Origin: Gammaproteobacteria bacterium
GTDB lineage: Bacteria; Pseudomonadota; Gammaproteobacteria; Steroidobacterales; GCA-2729495
DNA: 49,730 bases
Assembly (NCBI GenBank): GCA_020853135.1
Contig: JADYZO010000009.1
Location: forward strand, 1 to 49,730
Direction: 5' to 3'
In this document: positions 17,015 through 25,285 of the stretch, piece by piece
Layout: each line of letters starts with the position of its first letter
Position numbering within the stretch: position 1 is the first letter of the stretch
Translations under genes and position numbers: made by a program
The notes under the pieces: model-generated
Seen by the model: only the letters and a program-made list of their open reading frames with translations
Told to the model about the DNA's origin: nothing
The model's database searches: none

Positions 17015-17893
17015 GTGTCATTCGCCGACCGCATACCCGCCTACCTTGAGCGGACGGAACACGCGCTGGAGCGCGCGCTTCCACCCGCCTCGCGGCCGCC
17101 GCAACGCCTGCACGAGGCCATGCGCTACGCGGTCCTCGGCAGCGGCAAACGGCTGCGCCCCCTGCTGGTCCACGCCACCGGCGAGGCGCTCGGCATCCAG
17201 CCCGACCGGCTCGACGCCCCGGCGGTGGCCATCGAACTGATGCATGCCTTCTCCCTGGTCCACGACGACCTGCCAGCCATGGACGATGACGACATGCGCC
17301 GGGGCCGGCCCGCCACCCATCGCGCCTTCGGCGAGGCCACGGCGATCCTCGCCGCCGACGCGCTGCAGCCGCTCGCCTTCGAGGTCCTGGTGAGCGCACC
17401 GGCCATGGCCATGGAGCCGGCCGCCCAGCTGCGCCTGGTGGCCCTGCTCAGTGAAGCCTGCGGCCCGAACGGCATCGCCGGCGGCCAGGCCATCGACCTC
17501 GCGGCGGAGAAGCAGCGGCTGGATCCGGCGGAGATCGAGCACATGTTCCGCCTGAAGACCGGGCGGCTCCTGCGTGCCAGCGTGCTGCTGGCGGCCCACT
17601 GCGCACCGGCGGTCTCCACCACCACGCTGCACCATCTGGAGGTCTACGCCGATGCACTGGGCATCGCCTACCAGATCTGCGACGACATCCAGGATTTCAC
17701 CGACCCCGGCCAGGGCGCGGGTTCCGACGCCACGAAGGCCAAGGCGACATACCCCGGCCTGTTCGGCCTGGACCGGGCCCGTGCCCGCTCCGGGCAGCTG
17801 CTGGCCACGGCCACCGGGGCCATCGCCAGCCTGGGCGATGCCGCCGATGGCCTGCGCTGGATGGCCCGCCACACCATGCTGCGCGGCGGGTAG
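17015..17893 (+). CDS. ispA: farnesyl/geranyl diphosphate synthase
   Basis: A 292-residue trans-prenyl diphosphate synthase condensing isopentenyl and allylic diphosphates. The first aspartate-rich motif is in VHDDLPAMDDDDMRRGRP, the second in CDDIQDFTD; GSGKRLRPLL and the Lys-Thr of LKTGRLLR complete the active site. Residues before the first motif (MHAFSLVHDD) fit the short-chain (C10-C15) class. GTG 17015 gives the normal family start SFADRIPAYLE; TTG at 16973 would add 14 residues. It is divergent from mvaD, placing isopentenyl supply and use side by side. Confidence 0.88.
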   Translation: MSFADRIPAYLERTEHALERALPPASRPPQRLHEAMRYAVLGSGKRLRPLLVHATGEALGIQPDRLDAPAVAIELMHAFSLVHDDLPAMDDDDMRRGRPATHRAFGEATAILAADALQPLAFEVLVSAPAMAMEPAAQLRLVALLSEACGPNGIAGGQAIDLAAEKQRLDPAEIEHMFRLKTGRLLRASVLLAAHCAPAVSTTTLHHLEVYADALGIAYQICDDIQDFTDPGQGAGSDATKAKATYPGLFGLDRARARSGQLLATATGAIASLGDAADGLRWMARHTMLRGG

Positions 17894-17972
17894 TCGCCCC
17901 GCCGGCGACAGCCGCGGCACGAGCCTGGGACCTGCGTCGCAGCCGCCACCGCCCGGCGGGCGGGGGCGAGGC

Positions 17973-17978
17973 TAGAAT
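17973..17978 (+). promoter_or_regulatory. -10 element TAGAAT immediately before gspA
   Basis: TAGAAT ends 8 nt before the ATG at 17987, so the transcript would start at or very near the start codon. The surrounding 14-mer is shared with the promoter at 7633-7646. Confidence 0.45.
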
Positions 17979-17986
17979 GGGCGGCG

Positions 17987-19600
17987 ATGTACACCAGCTT
18001 CTTCGGCCTGCACGAAAAGCCGTTCTCGATCACTCCGGACCCGCGCTACCTCTTCATGAGCGAGCGCCATGCCGAGGCGCTGGCGCACCTGCTGTATGGG
18101 GTCAGGGAGGCGGGTGGCTTCATCCAGCTCACCGGCGAGGTCGGCACCGGCAAGACGACCCTGGTGCGCAGCCTCCTGCAGCAGCTGCCCGACACTGCGG
18201 ACGTGGCGCTGATCCTCAACCCGCAGCTCTCGCGCATCGAGTTCCTCTGCGCCATCTGCGAGGAACTCGGCGTGCCGCTGCCCGAGGCGCGCGGCAGCAT
18301 CAAGGCACTCATCGACGCGCTCAACCGTTTCCTCCTCGAGAACCACAGCCGGGGCCGGCGCACCATCCTGATCGTGGACGAGGCGCAGAACCTCAAGCCC
18401 GACGTGCTCGAGCAGGTGCGCCTGCTGACCAACCTGGAGACCACCAAGCAGAAGCTGCTGCAGATCATCCTGATCGGCCAGCCGGAGCTGCGCGAACTCC
18501 TCGCACGCAATGACATGCGCCAGCTCGCCCAGCGCATCACCGGGCGCTACCACCTCGAGCCCCTGTCGCGGACCGAGGCGGAGGCCTACATCGACCACCG
18601 CGTGAAGGTCGCCGGTGGCGTCGGGCGGATCTTCGCCAACGGCGCGCGGGCCGAGATCTTCCGCCTCGGCCGCGGCATCCCGCGCATGATCAACGTCATC
18701 GCCGACCGGGCGCTGCTCGGCGCCTTCACCGCGGAATCGAGCCAGGTCACGCCGGTCATCGTCCGGCAGGCAGCCGCCGAGGTGTACGACCGGCCGCGTG
18801 CGGCGCTGTCACCCTGGTGGCGCTGGCTGCGGCTCGCCGCGCTGCCGGCGGCGGGCCTGGCGGTGCTGGCCGGCGCCGGCTGGTGGCTGCTCGCGCGCCA
18901 GGGCGAGGCGGGGGCGCCACCGGCTGCATCGGCACCGCTGCCGGCGACGGGCGCCATCGAACGCGACGCCGGACCCGATCCGCTCGGTGGGGTGCTCGAC
19001 GCGCTGCCGGCCACCTCTGACGCCGATGCCGCCTACGCACGGCTCTTCGCCCTCTGGCATGCGCCATTCGTCCCCGGGCCGACCGGCGCCTGCCAGCAGG
19101 CGGAGGCGCAGGGGCTGCGCTGCCTGCTCCAGCACGGGACGCTGGAGGATGTCGCGGCGCTGAATACGCCGGTGATCCTCACGCTGCGCAGCCACAAGGG
19201 CGTCGAGCACCAGGCGGTGCTCACCGCCCTGGACGACCGGGCGGGCAGTCTCAGCCTCGGGGGCCGTGACTACGAGATCGCCGCCGGCGAGATCGCCGAT
19301 TTCTGGCAGGGCGAGTACCTGCTGCTGTGGCGCCCGCAGACGCACGGCGTGAAGACCTTCATGCCGGGCATGCATGACCCGGACATCCGCTGGCTGCGCG
19401 CCAGCCTGGCCACGATCCAGGGCGAACCCATCGCACCCATGCAGTCGGATCTCTACGATGGGACCCTCGAGGCACGGGTCAGGCAATACCAGCGTGAGCG
19501 CCACCTCACCGCCGACGGGCTGGTGAGCCACCAGACCCAGGTTGCCATCATTGCCGACCTCGGCGCCGCCGAAACGCCGCGGCTCGCCCGGATCAACTGA
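17987..19600 (+). CDS. gspA: GspA/ExeA-type AAA+ ATPase of type II secretion
   Basis: A 537-residue inner-membrane ATPase of the ExeA/GspA family, which with GspB helps assemble the type II secretion secretin through peptidoglycan. The family start MYTSFFGLHEKPFSITPDPR is clear. Walker A GEVGTGKTT is at about 49-57, Walker B ILIVDEAQN at about 127-135, and the membrane helix at about 277-303. The periplasmic part holds a segment resembling a degenerate peptidase C39-like domain, then a peptidoglycan-binding domain near residues 465-530 (RVRQYQRERHLTADG). There is no Shine-Dalgarno; the -10 lies 8 nt before the ATG. gspB follows 12 nt downstream. No other gsp genes are in the window. Confidence 0.88.
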   Translation: MYTSFFGLHEKPFSITPDPRYLFMSERHAEALAHLLYGVREAGGFIQLTGEVGTGKTTLVRSLLQQLPDTADVALILNPQLSRIEFLCAICEELGVPLPEARGSIKALIDALNRFLLENHSRGRRTILIVDEAQNLKPDVLEQVRLLTNLETTKQKLLQIILIGQPELRELLARNDMRQLAQRITGRYHLEPLSRTEAEAYIDHRVKVAGGVGRIFANGARAEIFRLGRGIPRMINVIADRALLGAFTAESSQVTPVIVRQAAAEVYDRPRAALSPWWRWLRLAALPAAGLAVLAGAGWWLLARQGEAGAPPAASAPLPATGAIERDAGPDPLGGVLDALPATSDADAAYARLFALWHAPFVPGPTGACQQAEAQGLRCLLQHGTLEDVAALNTPVILTLRSHKGVEHQAVLTALDDRAGSLSLGGRDYEIAAGEIADFWQGEYLLLWRPQTHGVKTFMPGMHDPDIRWLRASLATIQGEPIAPMQSDLYDGTLEARVRQYQRERHLTADGLVSHQTQVAIIADLGAAETPRLARIN

Positions 19601-19612
19601 GGCTGCCCCGCC

Positions 19613-20269
19613 ATGTCCTTCATACTCGATGCCCTGCGCAAGAGCGAGACCGAACGGCAGCGCAAGTCCGGACCCGGCCTCATCGATGCCGGTCACCGCC
19701 CGCCCGCTGCCCGGCGTGCCGTCTGGATCCCGCTGCTGGTCATCGTGCTGGCCGCCAACCTGGCGGCGCTGGCCTTCATCTTCCTGCGCCAGCCTGCCGG
19801 CGTACCGCAGGCCCGGGCCACGGCCGCGCCGCAGGAACCCGCCGCGCCGGCGCTGGCGGATTCCGCCGGCACCAGCGCACCGGGCGAAGACCTGCAGCCC
19901 GGCAACGACGAGGAGGCGGCCTATGCCGCCACGGCCGCGATGCCGGCCATCGACGCCGGGGGCAGCGGCGCCACGACGACGGCCGAACCCCCGCCGGGCG
20001 CGCCGGGACAGCATGCAACGCCAGGCGTGATCGAGGATGGCCTGCCGAGCGCCGCGGAACTGATCGCCAGCGGGGCCCTCAACCTGCCCGCCCTGCACCT
20101 GGACATGCACGTCTTCACGCCGGACCCGGCCGGGCGCTTCGTCTTCATCAACATGCGCAAGTACACCGAGGGCGCCCGGCTCAGCGAAGGGCCCCAGCTC
20201 GAGGAAATCACGCGCGATGGCGCCGTGCTGAGCTACAACGGCCGGCAGTTCGTCCTCAACCGCAACTGA
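19613..20269 (+). CDS. gspB: GspB, partner of GspA
   Basis: A 218-residue bitopic membrane protein. It begins MSFILDALRKSETERQRK, the standard GspB/ExeB start, with a membrane helix at about 38-58, an Ala/Pro-rich periplasmic linker, and the conserved C-terminal GspB domain (LPALHLDMHVF, RFVFINMRKYTEGARL, ILRDG-like EITRDGAVLSYNGRQFVL). It forms the GspAB complex, linking the ATPase to peptidoglycan and the secretin. It lies 12 nt after gspA, so co-transcription is expected. Confidence 0.9.
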   Translation: MSFILDALRKSETERQRKSGPGLIDAGHRPPAARRAVWIPLLVIVLAANLAALAFIFLRQPAGVPQARATAAPQEPAAPALADSAGTSAPGEDLQPGNDEEAAYAATAAMPAIDAGGSGATTTAEPPPGAPGQHATPGVIEDGLPSAAELIASGALNLPALHLDMHVFTPDPAGRFVFINMRKYTEGARLSEGPQLEEITRDGAVLSYNGRQFVLNRN

Positions 20270-20291
20270 CCACCGCGCTGGCCGAGCCGCG

Positions 20292-21167
20292 GTGACACCC
20301 GCCGACCTGCTGCGCTTCCTGGCGATGGCCGCACTGTTCGGCGCATCGTTCCTGTTCATGCGCATCGCCGCGCCGCACTTCGGTGCATCCCTCACGGCGG
20401 AGCTGCGCGTGCTCATCGCCGGCACGGTGCTGGCGGCTTTCGTGCTGGCCAACGGCAGCAGCCTGCTGACCCGCAGGCACTGGCGGGCCTTCCTGGTGGT
20501 CGGCGCCTTCAACACCGGCATCCCGTATGCCCTGTTCGCCTACGCGGCCATCCACATCCCGGCGGGGTACTCCGCCATCCTCAACGCGCTGATGCCGGTC
20601 TGGGCGGCATTCTTTGCCGCGGCCATGCTCGGTGAACGCCTCGGCTGGCAGACCTTCGCCGGGGTGGCGGCCGGGGTGGCCGGCGCAGCGCTGCTGGTGC
20701 AACTCGGGCCGGTGGCGGTCACCCGTGACGTGGTGCAGGCGGCGCTGGCCTGCGTGGCGGGTACGGCCTGCTATGGCTACGCCGGGTCCTACACCAAGAA
20801 GCACCTGGCGGGGCTGCCGGCACCCGCGGCCGCCGCGAACACCATGCTGTTCGCAGCCGCAATCCTCCTGCCGGCGGCAGCCCTCAACCTGCCACCGGCA
20901 CCACCACCGGCAGGGGCCTGGCTGGCGCTCGGCGGGCTGGCGCTGCTGTGCTCGGCGCTGGCCTATTTCCTCTACTACCAGCTGATCGCGCGCATCAGCG
21001 CCACGCAGATCGCCTCGGTAACCTTCCTGCTGCCGGCCTTCGGCATTTTCTGGGGCTGGCTCTTCCTCGGCGAGCCGGTGACGGCGGCGACGCTGGGCGG
21101 CTTCGTGCTGGTGGCGCTGGCGGCCGGCCTGGTACTGGGCATCGGCCCGTTCCGGTCGCGGGCCTGA
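20292..21167 (+). CDS. EamA/DMT-family transporter
   Basis: A 291-residue, very hydrophobic protein with about ten membrane helices in two EamA repeats. The first repeat ends near LGERLGWQTFAGVAAGVAGA and the second at LGEPVTAATLGGFVLV; the paired LGE motifs are typical. Members export amino acids or other small metabolites by exchange or proton coupling; the substrate cannot be told. The start is GTG at 20292, 22 nt after gspB; co-transcription is possible but no functional link is evident. Confidence 0.85.
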   Translation: MTPADLLRFLAMAALFGASFLFMRIAAPHFGASLTAELRVLIAGTVLAAFVLANGSSLLTRRHWRAFLVVGAFNTGIPYALFAYAAIHIPAGYSAILNALMPVWAAFFAAAMLGERLGWQTFAGVAAGVAGAALLVQLGPVAVTRDVVQAALACVAGTACYGYAGSYTKKHLAGLPAPAAAANTMLFAAAILLPAAALNLPPAPPPAGAWLALGGLALLCSALAYFLYYQLIARISATQIASVTFLLPAFGIFWGWLFLGEPVTAATLGGFVLVALAAGLVLGIGPFRSRA

Positions 21168-21214
21168 GCGGCGTCAGCCTGCAGCCGGGCCGTGCAGGCG
21201 TCCGACGGCGCCCG

Positions 21215-21988
21215 TCAGCTGCGGATGCCGGTGCCGCGGCGGATCAGCACCAGGCAGGCCACGAACAGCAGCGCCGCAAACGCCAGGATGAGGGCATAGG
21301 CCAGGCCGATGTCGATGTCCGACACGCCCAGCATGCCGTAGCGGAAGGCGTTGACCATGTAGAGGACCGGGTTGAGCCGCGAGAGATGCCGGGCAAATTC
21401 CGGCAGGATCGATATCGAGTAGAACACGCCGCCCAGGTAGCTCAGCGGAGCCAGGACGAACGAGGGGATGATGGAGACGTCATCGAAGTTCTTCGCGAGG
21501 ATGGCATTGATGAGCCCACCCAGGGAGAACACGAATGCGGTGAGCACCACCACCGACAGCGTCACCAGCACGTGGGCCACGTGCAGGTGCGTGAAGAACA
21601 GCGCCACCACGGTGACGGCGGCCGCAACCGCCAGGCCACGCACCACGCCGCCCATGGCGTGGCCGAGGATGATGACCCAGTCGGCCATGGGCGCCACCAG
21701 CATCTCCTCCAGATGGCGCTGCATCTTGGCCGAGAAGAACGACGACACCACGTTGCCGTAGGAGTTGGTGACCACCTGCATCATGATCAGCCCCGGGGCG
21801 ATGTACTGGGCGTAGTCGAAGCCGTCCATCTGCCCGATGCGCCGGCCGATCAGGTTGCCGAAGATCAGGAAGTAGAGCGCGGTGGTCATGGCCGGCGGCA
21901 GGATGGTCTGCAGCCAGATGCGGAACACCCGGTTGCATTCCTTGCGCACCAGGGTGCGCAGCGCCACCAGTTGCGTGGCCATGGCCAT
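21215..21988 (-). CDS. ABC-2 type transporter permease
   Basis: A 257-residue permease of the YadH/ABC-2 family with six predicted helices and the family block PLSYLGGVFYSISILPEFAR near the end. It would form a dimeric exporter with the ATPase encoded 13 nt upstream. The substrate is unknown; family members handle drugs, polysaccharide or lipid-linked compounds. Start ATG 21988 (MAMATQLV); ATG 21982 is an equally possible start. Confidence 0.88.
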   Translation of the reverse strand: MAMATQLVALRTLVRKECNRVFRIWLQTILPPAMTTALYFLIFGNLIGRRIGQMDGFDYAQYIAPGLIMMQVVTNSYGNVVSSFFSAKMQRHLEEMLVAPMADWVIILGHAMGGVVRGLAVAAAVTVVALFFTHLHVAHVLVTLSVVVLTAFVFSLGGLINAILAKNFDDVSIIPSFVLAPLSYLGGVFYSISILPEFARHLSRLNPVLYMVNAFRYGMLGVSDIDIGLAYALILAFAALLFVACLVLIRRGTGIRS

Positions 21989-22001
21989 CGGCGGCGTGCC
22001 C

Positions 22002-22925
22002 TCAGGGGTCCTGCGGCTCGCGCGCCGTGAGCCGCATGAACAGCTCCTCCAGGCGGTTCGCCTTGTTGCGCATGCTGAGCACCCGCAGGCCGGCGGCGGA
22101 CAACGCCGCGAACACGCCGTTCAGGTCCCGGTCGCGGGTCACCTCGACCTCGATCTCGTGGTCGTTCACCCGCCTCACGCCGTAGCCGGCCAGCACCGGC
22201 GCCGCGGCCACCGCCTCGCGCAGGTTCAGCACGAAGGTCTCGGCCTGGAGCTTGCGCAGGACATTGGCCATCTCGTCGCGCTCGATGATGGTGCCGTGGT
22301 CGATGATGGCCACGCGGCGGCAGAGCATCTCCGCCTCCTCGAGGTAGTGGGTGGTGAGGATGATGGTGGTGCCGGCGGCGTTGATCTCGCGCAGGAACTC
22401 CCACATGGAGCGGCGGATCTCGATGTCGACACCGGCGGTGGGCTCGTCGAGGATCAGCAGCGGCGGGCGGTGCATCAGCGCCCGCGCGATCATCAGCCGG
22501 CGCTTCATGCCGCCGGAGAGGTTGCGCCCGGTGTCGTGGCGCCGGTCCCAGAGCTGCAGCTGCTTCAGGCATTCCTCGGCACGCGTCCGCGCCGCGCGTG
22601 GCGTCATGCCGTAGAAGCCCGCCTGGGTGGTCACGATGTTCATGACCGATTCCCAGTAGTTGATGTTGATCTCCTGGGGCACCACGCCGATGGCGGCCTT
22701 GGCCTGCTCCAGTTCGCGGTCGATGCTGCGGCCGAAGACCAGCACCTCCCCCGCGGTCTTCGTGACCAGCGAGGTGACGATGCCGATCAGCGTGGTCTTG
22801 CCGGCGCCGTTGGGCCCGAGCAGCGCGAAGAAATCGCCTTCCGGCACCTCCAGGTCGACGCCGCGCAGCGCCTGCACGCCATTGGGGTAGGTCTTGACGA
22901 GGTGGCGGACGGCGAGCGCGGGCAT
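22002..22925 (-). CDS. ABC transporter ATP-binding protein (YadG-like)
   Basis: A 307-residue ATPase with Walker A GPNGAGKTT, Q-loop near VVPQEININYWESV, signature LSGGMKRRL, Walker B LLILDEPTAGVD and the H-loop TTHYLEEAE. The C-terminal 80 residues are the variable domain seen in YadG-type exporters. It pairs with the ABC-2 permease that follows after 13 nt. The combination resembles E. coli YadG/YadH. Confidence 0.9.
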   Translation of the reverse strand: MPALAVRHLVKTYPNGVQALRGVDLEVPEGDFFALLGPNGAGKTTLIGIVTSLVTKTAGEVLVFGRSIDRELEQAKAAIGVVPQEININYWESVMNIVTTQAGFYGMTPRAARTRAEECLKQLQLWDRRHDTGRNLSGGMKRRLMIARALMHRPPLLILDEPTAGVDIEIRRSMWEFLREINAAGTTIILTTHYLEEAEMLCRRVAIIDHGTIIERDEMANVLRKLQAETFVLNLREAVAAAPVLAGYGVRRVNDHEIEVEVTRDRDLNGVFAALSAAGLRVLSMRNKANRLEELFMRLTAREPQDP

Positions 22926-22976
22926 GGCGCGCCATTGTGCACAGGCCGGCGGGCGGCGCCAGCCCGGGGCGCCGCC

Positions 22977-23600
22977 TCAGTGCGCACCGGCCACCCGGAC
23001 CTGCAACGGCACCGCGGGCGGCGGCTGCACCGGGCCGAGTTCCGCGACGGCGAGCTGGATGGCGGCGAGGCGGGCCAGTTCGAGCCGTCGGGGCTCCCCC
23101 TCGCGGGCTGCGCATACCAGGTCCGGCCAGAACCGCGGGTGGCGACAGAAGCGCGCCTCCAGGTGCAGCCGCGCCTGCCGGGCACAGGCGTGGATGTCCC
23201 GCAGCCGCAGCCCCGCCGCTGGCCACCCGGGGGCGGGACCGGCGCACAGCGCCGCCCGCAGGGGATCGCGCCGCACCATCTGGCAGACATAGGTGAGGAG
23301 TCCCGCCGCAAACACGCAGCCGTCCGCCGCCGGGGGTGATTCCTCCCCGAGCCGCGGCTCAGCCGCCCGCACGAGGCCGGGCGGGGGCGTGGCCCGCAGG
23401 CCGGCCAGCAGGCAGGGCGTCGTCGCCATCGACTCCAGCTGGGCGGGGCCGAGGCGGCGCAGATGATCCACCACCGCGGCATCAAGACCGAAGACCGGCT
23501 CCCCCGGGCGCTGCCGGCAGCGCATCACCAGCATGAGGAACTCCAGGTTCAGATCACGCATTTCGGCATAGAAATGCCTATCTGGTGCTTCCCGTTGCAT
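22977..23600 (-). CDS. FlhD-like transcriptional regulator with C-terminal extension
   Basis: A 207-residue protein. Residues about 9-70 match FlhD in length and pattern: HFYAEMRDLNLEFLMLVMR corresponds to E. coli HIYDINLSYLLLAQR, followed by AVVDHLRRLGPAQLESMA and TTPCLLAGLR in place of LTLPQMVKLA...LVCHFR. A further ~130 residues (helical, Arg/Cys-rich) are not part of FlhD. ATG 23600 was chosen because GGGAGGAGG lies just upstream; an in-frame ATG at 23621 is possible. It is transcribed away from an FlhC-like gene across a 132-bp AT-rich region with a palindrome. No flagellar genes are in the window. The match is by eye and needs profile confirmation. Confidence 0.65.
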   Translation of the reverse strand: MQREAPDRHFYAEMRDLNLEFLMLVMRCRQRPGEPVFGLDAAVVDHLRRLGPAQLESMATTPCLLAGLRATPPPGLVRAAEPRLGEESPPAADGCVFAAGLLTYVCQMVRRDPLRAALCAGPAPGWPAAGLRLRDIHACARQARLHLEARFCRHPRFWPDLVCAAREGEPRRLELARLAAIQLAVAELGPVQPPPAVPLQVRVAGAH

Positions 23601-23644
23601 TTGCCCCCTCCTCCCTGACATGCCCCTGGGAGGTAGTATATTTA

Positions 23645-23674
23645 CCGTATATGGGATTTTTTTCCCATATATGG
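23645..23674. promoter_or_regulatory. 12-bp-arm palindrome between the FlhD-like and FlhC-like genes (operator candidate)
   Basis: CCGTATATGGGA (23645-23656) and TCCCATATATGG (23663-23674) form an inverted repeat with a single mismatch around six T. The whole 132-bp gap is AT-rich in a GC-rich genome, and the overlapping TATA-like strings could be -10 elements for both genes. A shared operator for autoregulation is the natural reading; it does not look like the E. coli FlhDC site. Confidence 0.6.
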
Positions 23675-23732
23675 CAAAAACACCGGGTTCTGGCCCCAGG
23701 CGTCCTTTCTGCATGGACCGGAGGAATTCACG

Positions 23733-24332
23733 ATGCGCGTCACCGACCATCGCTATTCAGCCGAGCTGGACAAGTTCGACCTTGCCGTGCGCATGATCCG
23801 CCACGAGGCGAGGACGGGCACCATCCGCGCCTGCACGGGCTTCAGCGAGGACCGCATCCGCAAGATCTACGCCACGTACTTCCGGGGCACCGGGGGGAGC
23901 AGCGGCATCATCCGCCGCCACCGGGGCAAGTCGCCGAGGCGCATCCACCAGTTCGTCAACTCCACGCCCCGGCAGCTGGAGGCCACCGTGCTCGCCGGGC
24001 TGTTCCTGCTCTGCGGCGCCGGCGCGCTGGATGCCGCCGGGCGCATGAGCCGTGCCGCGGAGGCCGACCGGGTCAGCCTCGGCCAGCGCCTCTGCCAGGC
24101 CTTCGAGGCCTACCGCAGCCTGCATCCCGACCCCCGGCTGTCATTCGAGTGGGCCTGGAATCTGTACCATTCACTCGTGGACAGCCATGAACTGTATTTC
24201 GCCCCCTGCGACGCCTGCACCGGCCGCTATGTCCAGGATGCCTATGCACTGGACTACCGGCGCTGCCCGTTCTGCGAGATGAGGGATCACCGCACCCTGC
24301 CCATGCCCGGGCAGCCCCTGGACCACCGGTAG
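23733..24332 (+). CDS. FlhC-like transcriptional regulator
   Basis: A 199-residue protein resembling FlhC throughout. The C-terminal zinc site is CDACTGRYV...CPFC, two CxxC pairs about 15 residues apart, as in E. coli CNCCGGNFI...CSLC. The helix before it (FEWAWNLYHSLVDSHELYF) corresponds to ALTRAWTLVRFVESGLL. The N-terminal part (FDLAVRMIRHEARTGTIRACTGFSEDRIRKIY) matches the FlhC helical DNA-binding region. GGAGG sits 8 nt before the ATG. FlhC normally works as FlhD4C2 with FlhD encoded just upstream in the same operon; here the FlhD-like gene is divergent. nudC follows after 5 nt. Confidence 0.75.
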   Translation: MRVTDHRYSAELDKFDLAVRMIRHEARTGTIRACTGFSEDRIRKIYATYFRGTGGSSGIIRRHRGKSPRRIHQFVNSTPRQLEATVLAGLFLLCGAGALDAAGRMSRAAEADRVSLGQRLCQAFEAYRSLHPDPRLSFEWAWNLYHSLVDSHELYFAPCDACTGRYVQDAYALDYRRCPFCEMRDHRTLPMPGQPLDHR

Positions 24333-24337
24333 GCGCA

Positions 24338-25282
24338 GTGGAGACCTGCTTCTCCGGTGGCTACATCGACCGCGCCACCCAGCTGCGGCGGGATGCGGCA
24401 GGACTGGCTGCCGCCTGGCACAGCCCGGCCATGCGCCTGCTTCCCGTCTGGGAGGCCCAGTGCCTGATCCGCGATGGCGCGGCGGGCCGGCTCACGGCGG
24501 CCGAGCTCGGCGCCCGGCTGCCGGCGCTGGAACAGGCGGTCTTCCTCGGCCTCGAGGCCGGTGCGCCCCGTTTCGCCGTGCAGGTCGAGTCGCGCGAAGC
24601 CCCCGCGGACCTCGGCCACTTCGGCGGGCTGCGCGACCTGATCAGCCTGGTGTCCGGGTGCGATGCGGCACTCCTCGCCTACGCGCGCGCCATGGTGAAC
24701 TGGCACCGCCAGCACCGGCACTGCGGGGCCTGCGGCGCGCCCAACCGGCCCGCGGATGGCGGCTTCGTGCTGGCCTGCTCCTCGGCCTCCTGCGCACGCC
24801 GCGCGTTCCCCCGGCTGGATCCGGCCATCATCGTGCTGGTCCACCACGACCGGCACTGCCTGCTCGGCCGCCAGGCGAGCTGGCCCGCGCAACGCTTTTC
24901 CACCATCGCGGGTTTCGTCGAGCCCGGGGAGGCGCTGGAGGACGCGGTGCGGCGTGAGGTGGCCGAGGAGACCGGCATCGGCCTCGCCCACTGCCATTAC
25001 ATGGGCTCACAGCCCTGGCCCTTCCCCGCCTCGCTGATGATCGGCTTCCATGCCGCTGCCGCCACTGCCGACATCACGCTCAACGACGGCGAACTCGCGG
25101 AGGCCCGCTGGTTCAGCCGCGCCGATCTCGCCGCCGGGGAGGTCGTGCTGCCCCCGCGCGCCTCCATCGCCTGGCGCCTGGTCGAGGCCTGGTACGACGC
25201 CGTACCGGGGCCGGGCCTCGCCACCCTGCACCGTGAGGGCGCCTTCCTGCGGCCCGCCGGGGCCACCCCGGAGCAGCGCTGA
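24338..25282 (+). CDS. nudC: NAD(+) diphosphatase / RNA deNADding Nudix enzyme
   Basis: A 314-residue NudC homologue that splits NADH and the NAD cap of RNA to the mononucleotides. The zinc site is HCGACGAPN ... CSSASC near 130-150. The Nudix box GFVEPGEALEDAVRREVAEE and the family signature SQPWPFPASLMIGF after it are complete. The start is GTG 24338, 5 nt after the FlhC-like stop, and an NRDE gene follows after 3 nt, so the three may form one transcript. The length is slightly over the E. coli 257 because of the N-terminal domain common in this family. Confidence 0.92.
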   Translation: METCFSGGYIDRATQLRRDAAGLAAAWHSPAMRLLPVWEAQCLIRDGAAGRLTAAELGARLPALEQAVFLGLEAGAPRFAVQVESREAPADLGHFGGLRDLISLVSGCDAALLAYARAMVNWHRQHRHCGACGAPNRPADGGFVLACSSASCARRAFPRLDPAIIVLVHHDRHCLLGRQASWPAQRFSTIAGFVEPGEALEDAVRREVAEETGIGLAHCHYMGSQPWPFPASLMIGFHAAAATADITLNDGELAEARWFSRADLAAGEVVLPPRASIAWRLVEAWYDAVPGPGLATLHREGAFLRPAGATPEQR

Positions 25283-25285
25283 GCC

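Noticed and set aside
17893-17909. Terminator after ispA (GTCGCC-CCGCC-GGCGAC)
   Set aside because: The stem is short and no T-run follows.
23645-23674. Transcription terminator in the FlhD/FlhC-like gap
   Set aside because: The T-run is in the loop, not after the stem, and both flanking genes are transcribed away from it, so an operator fits better.
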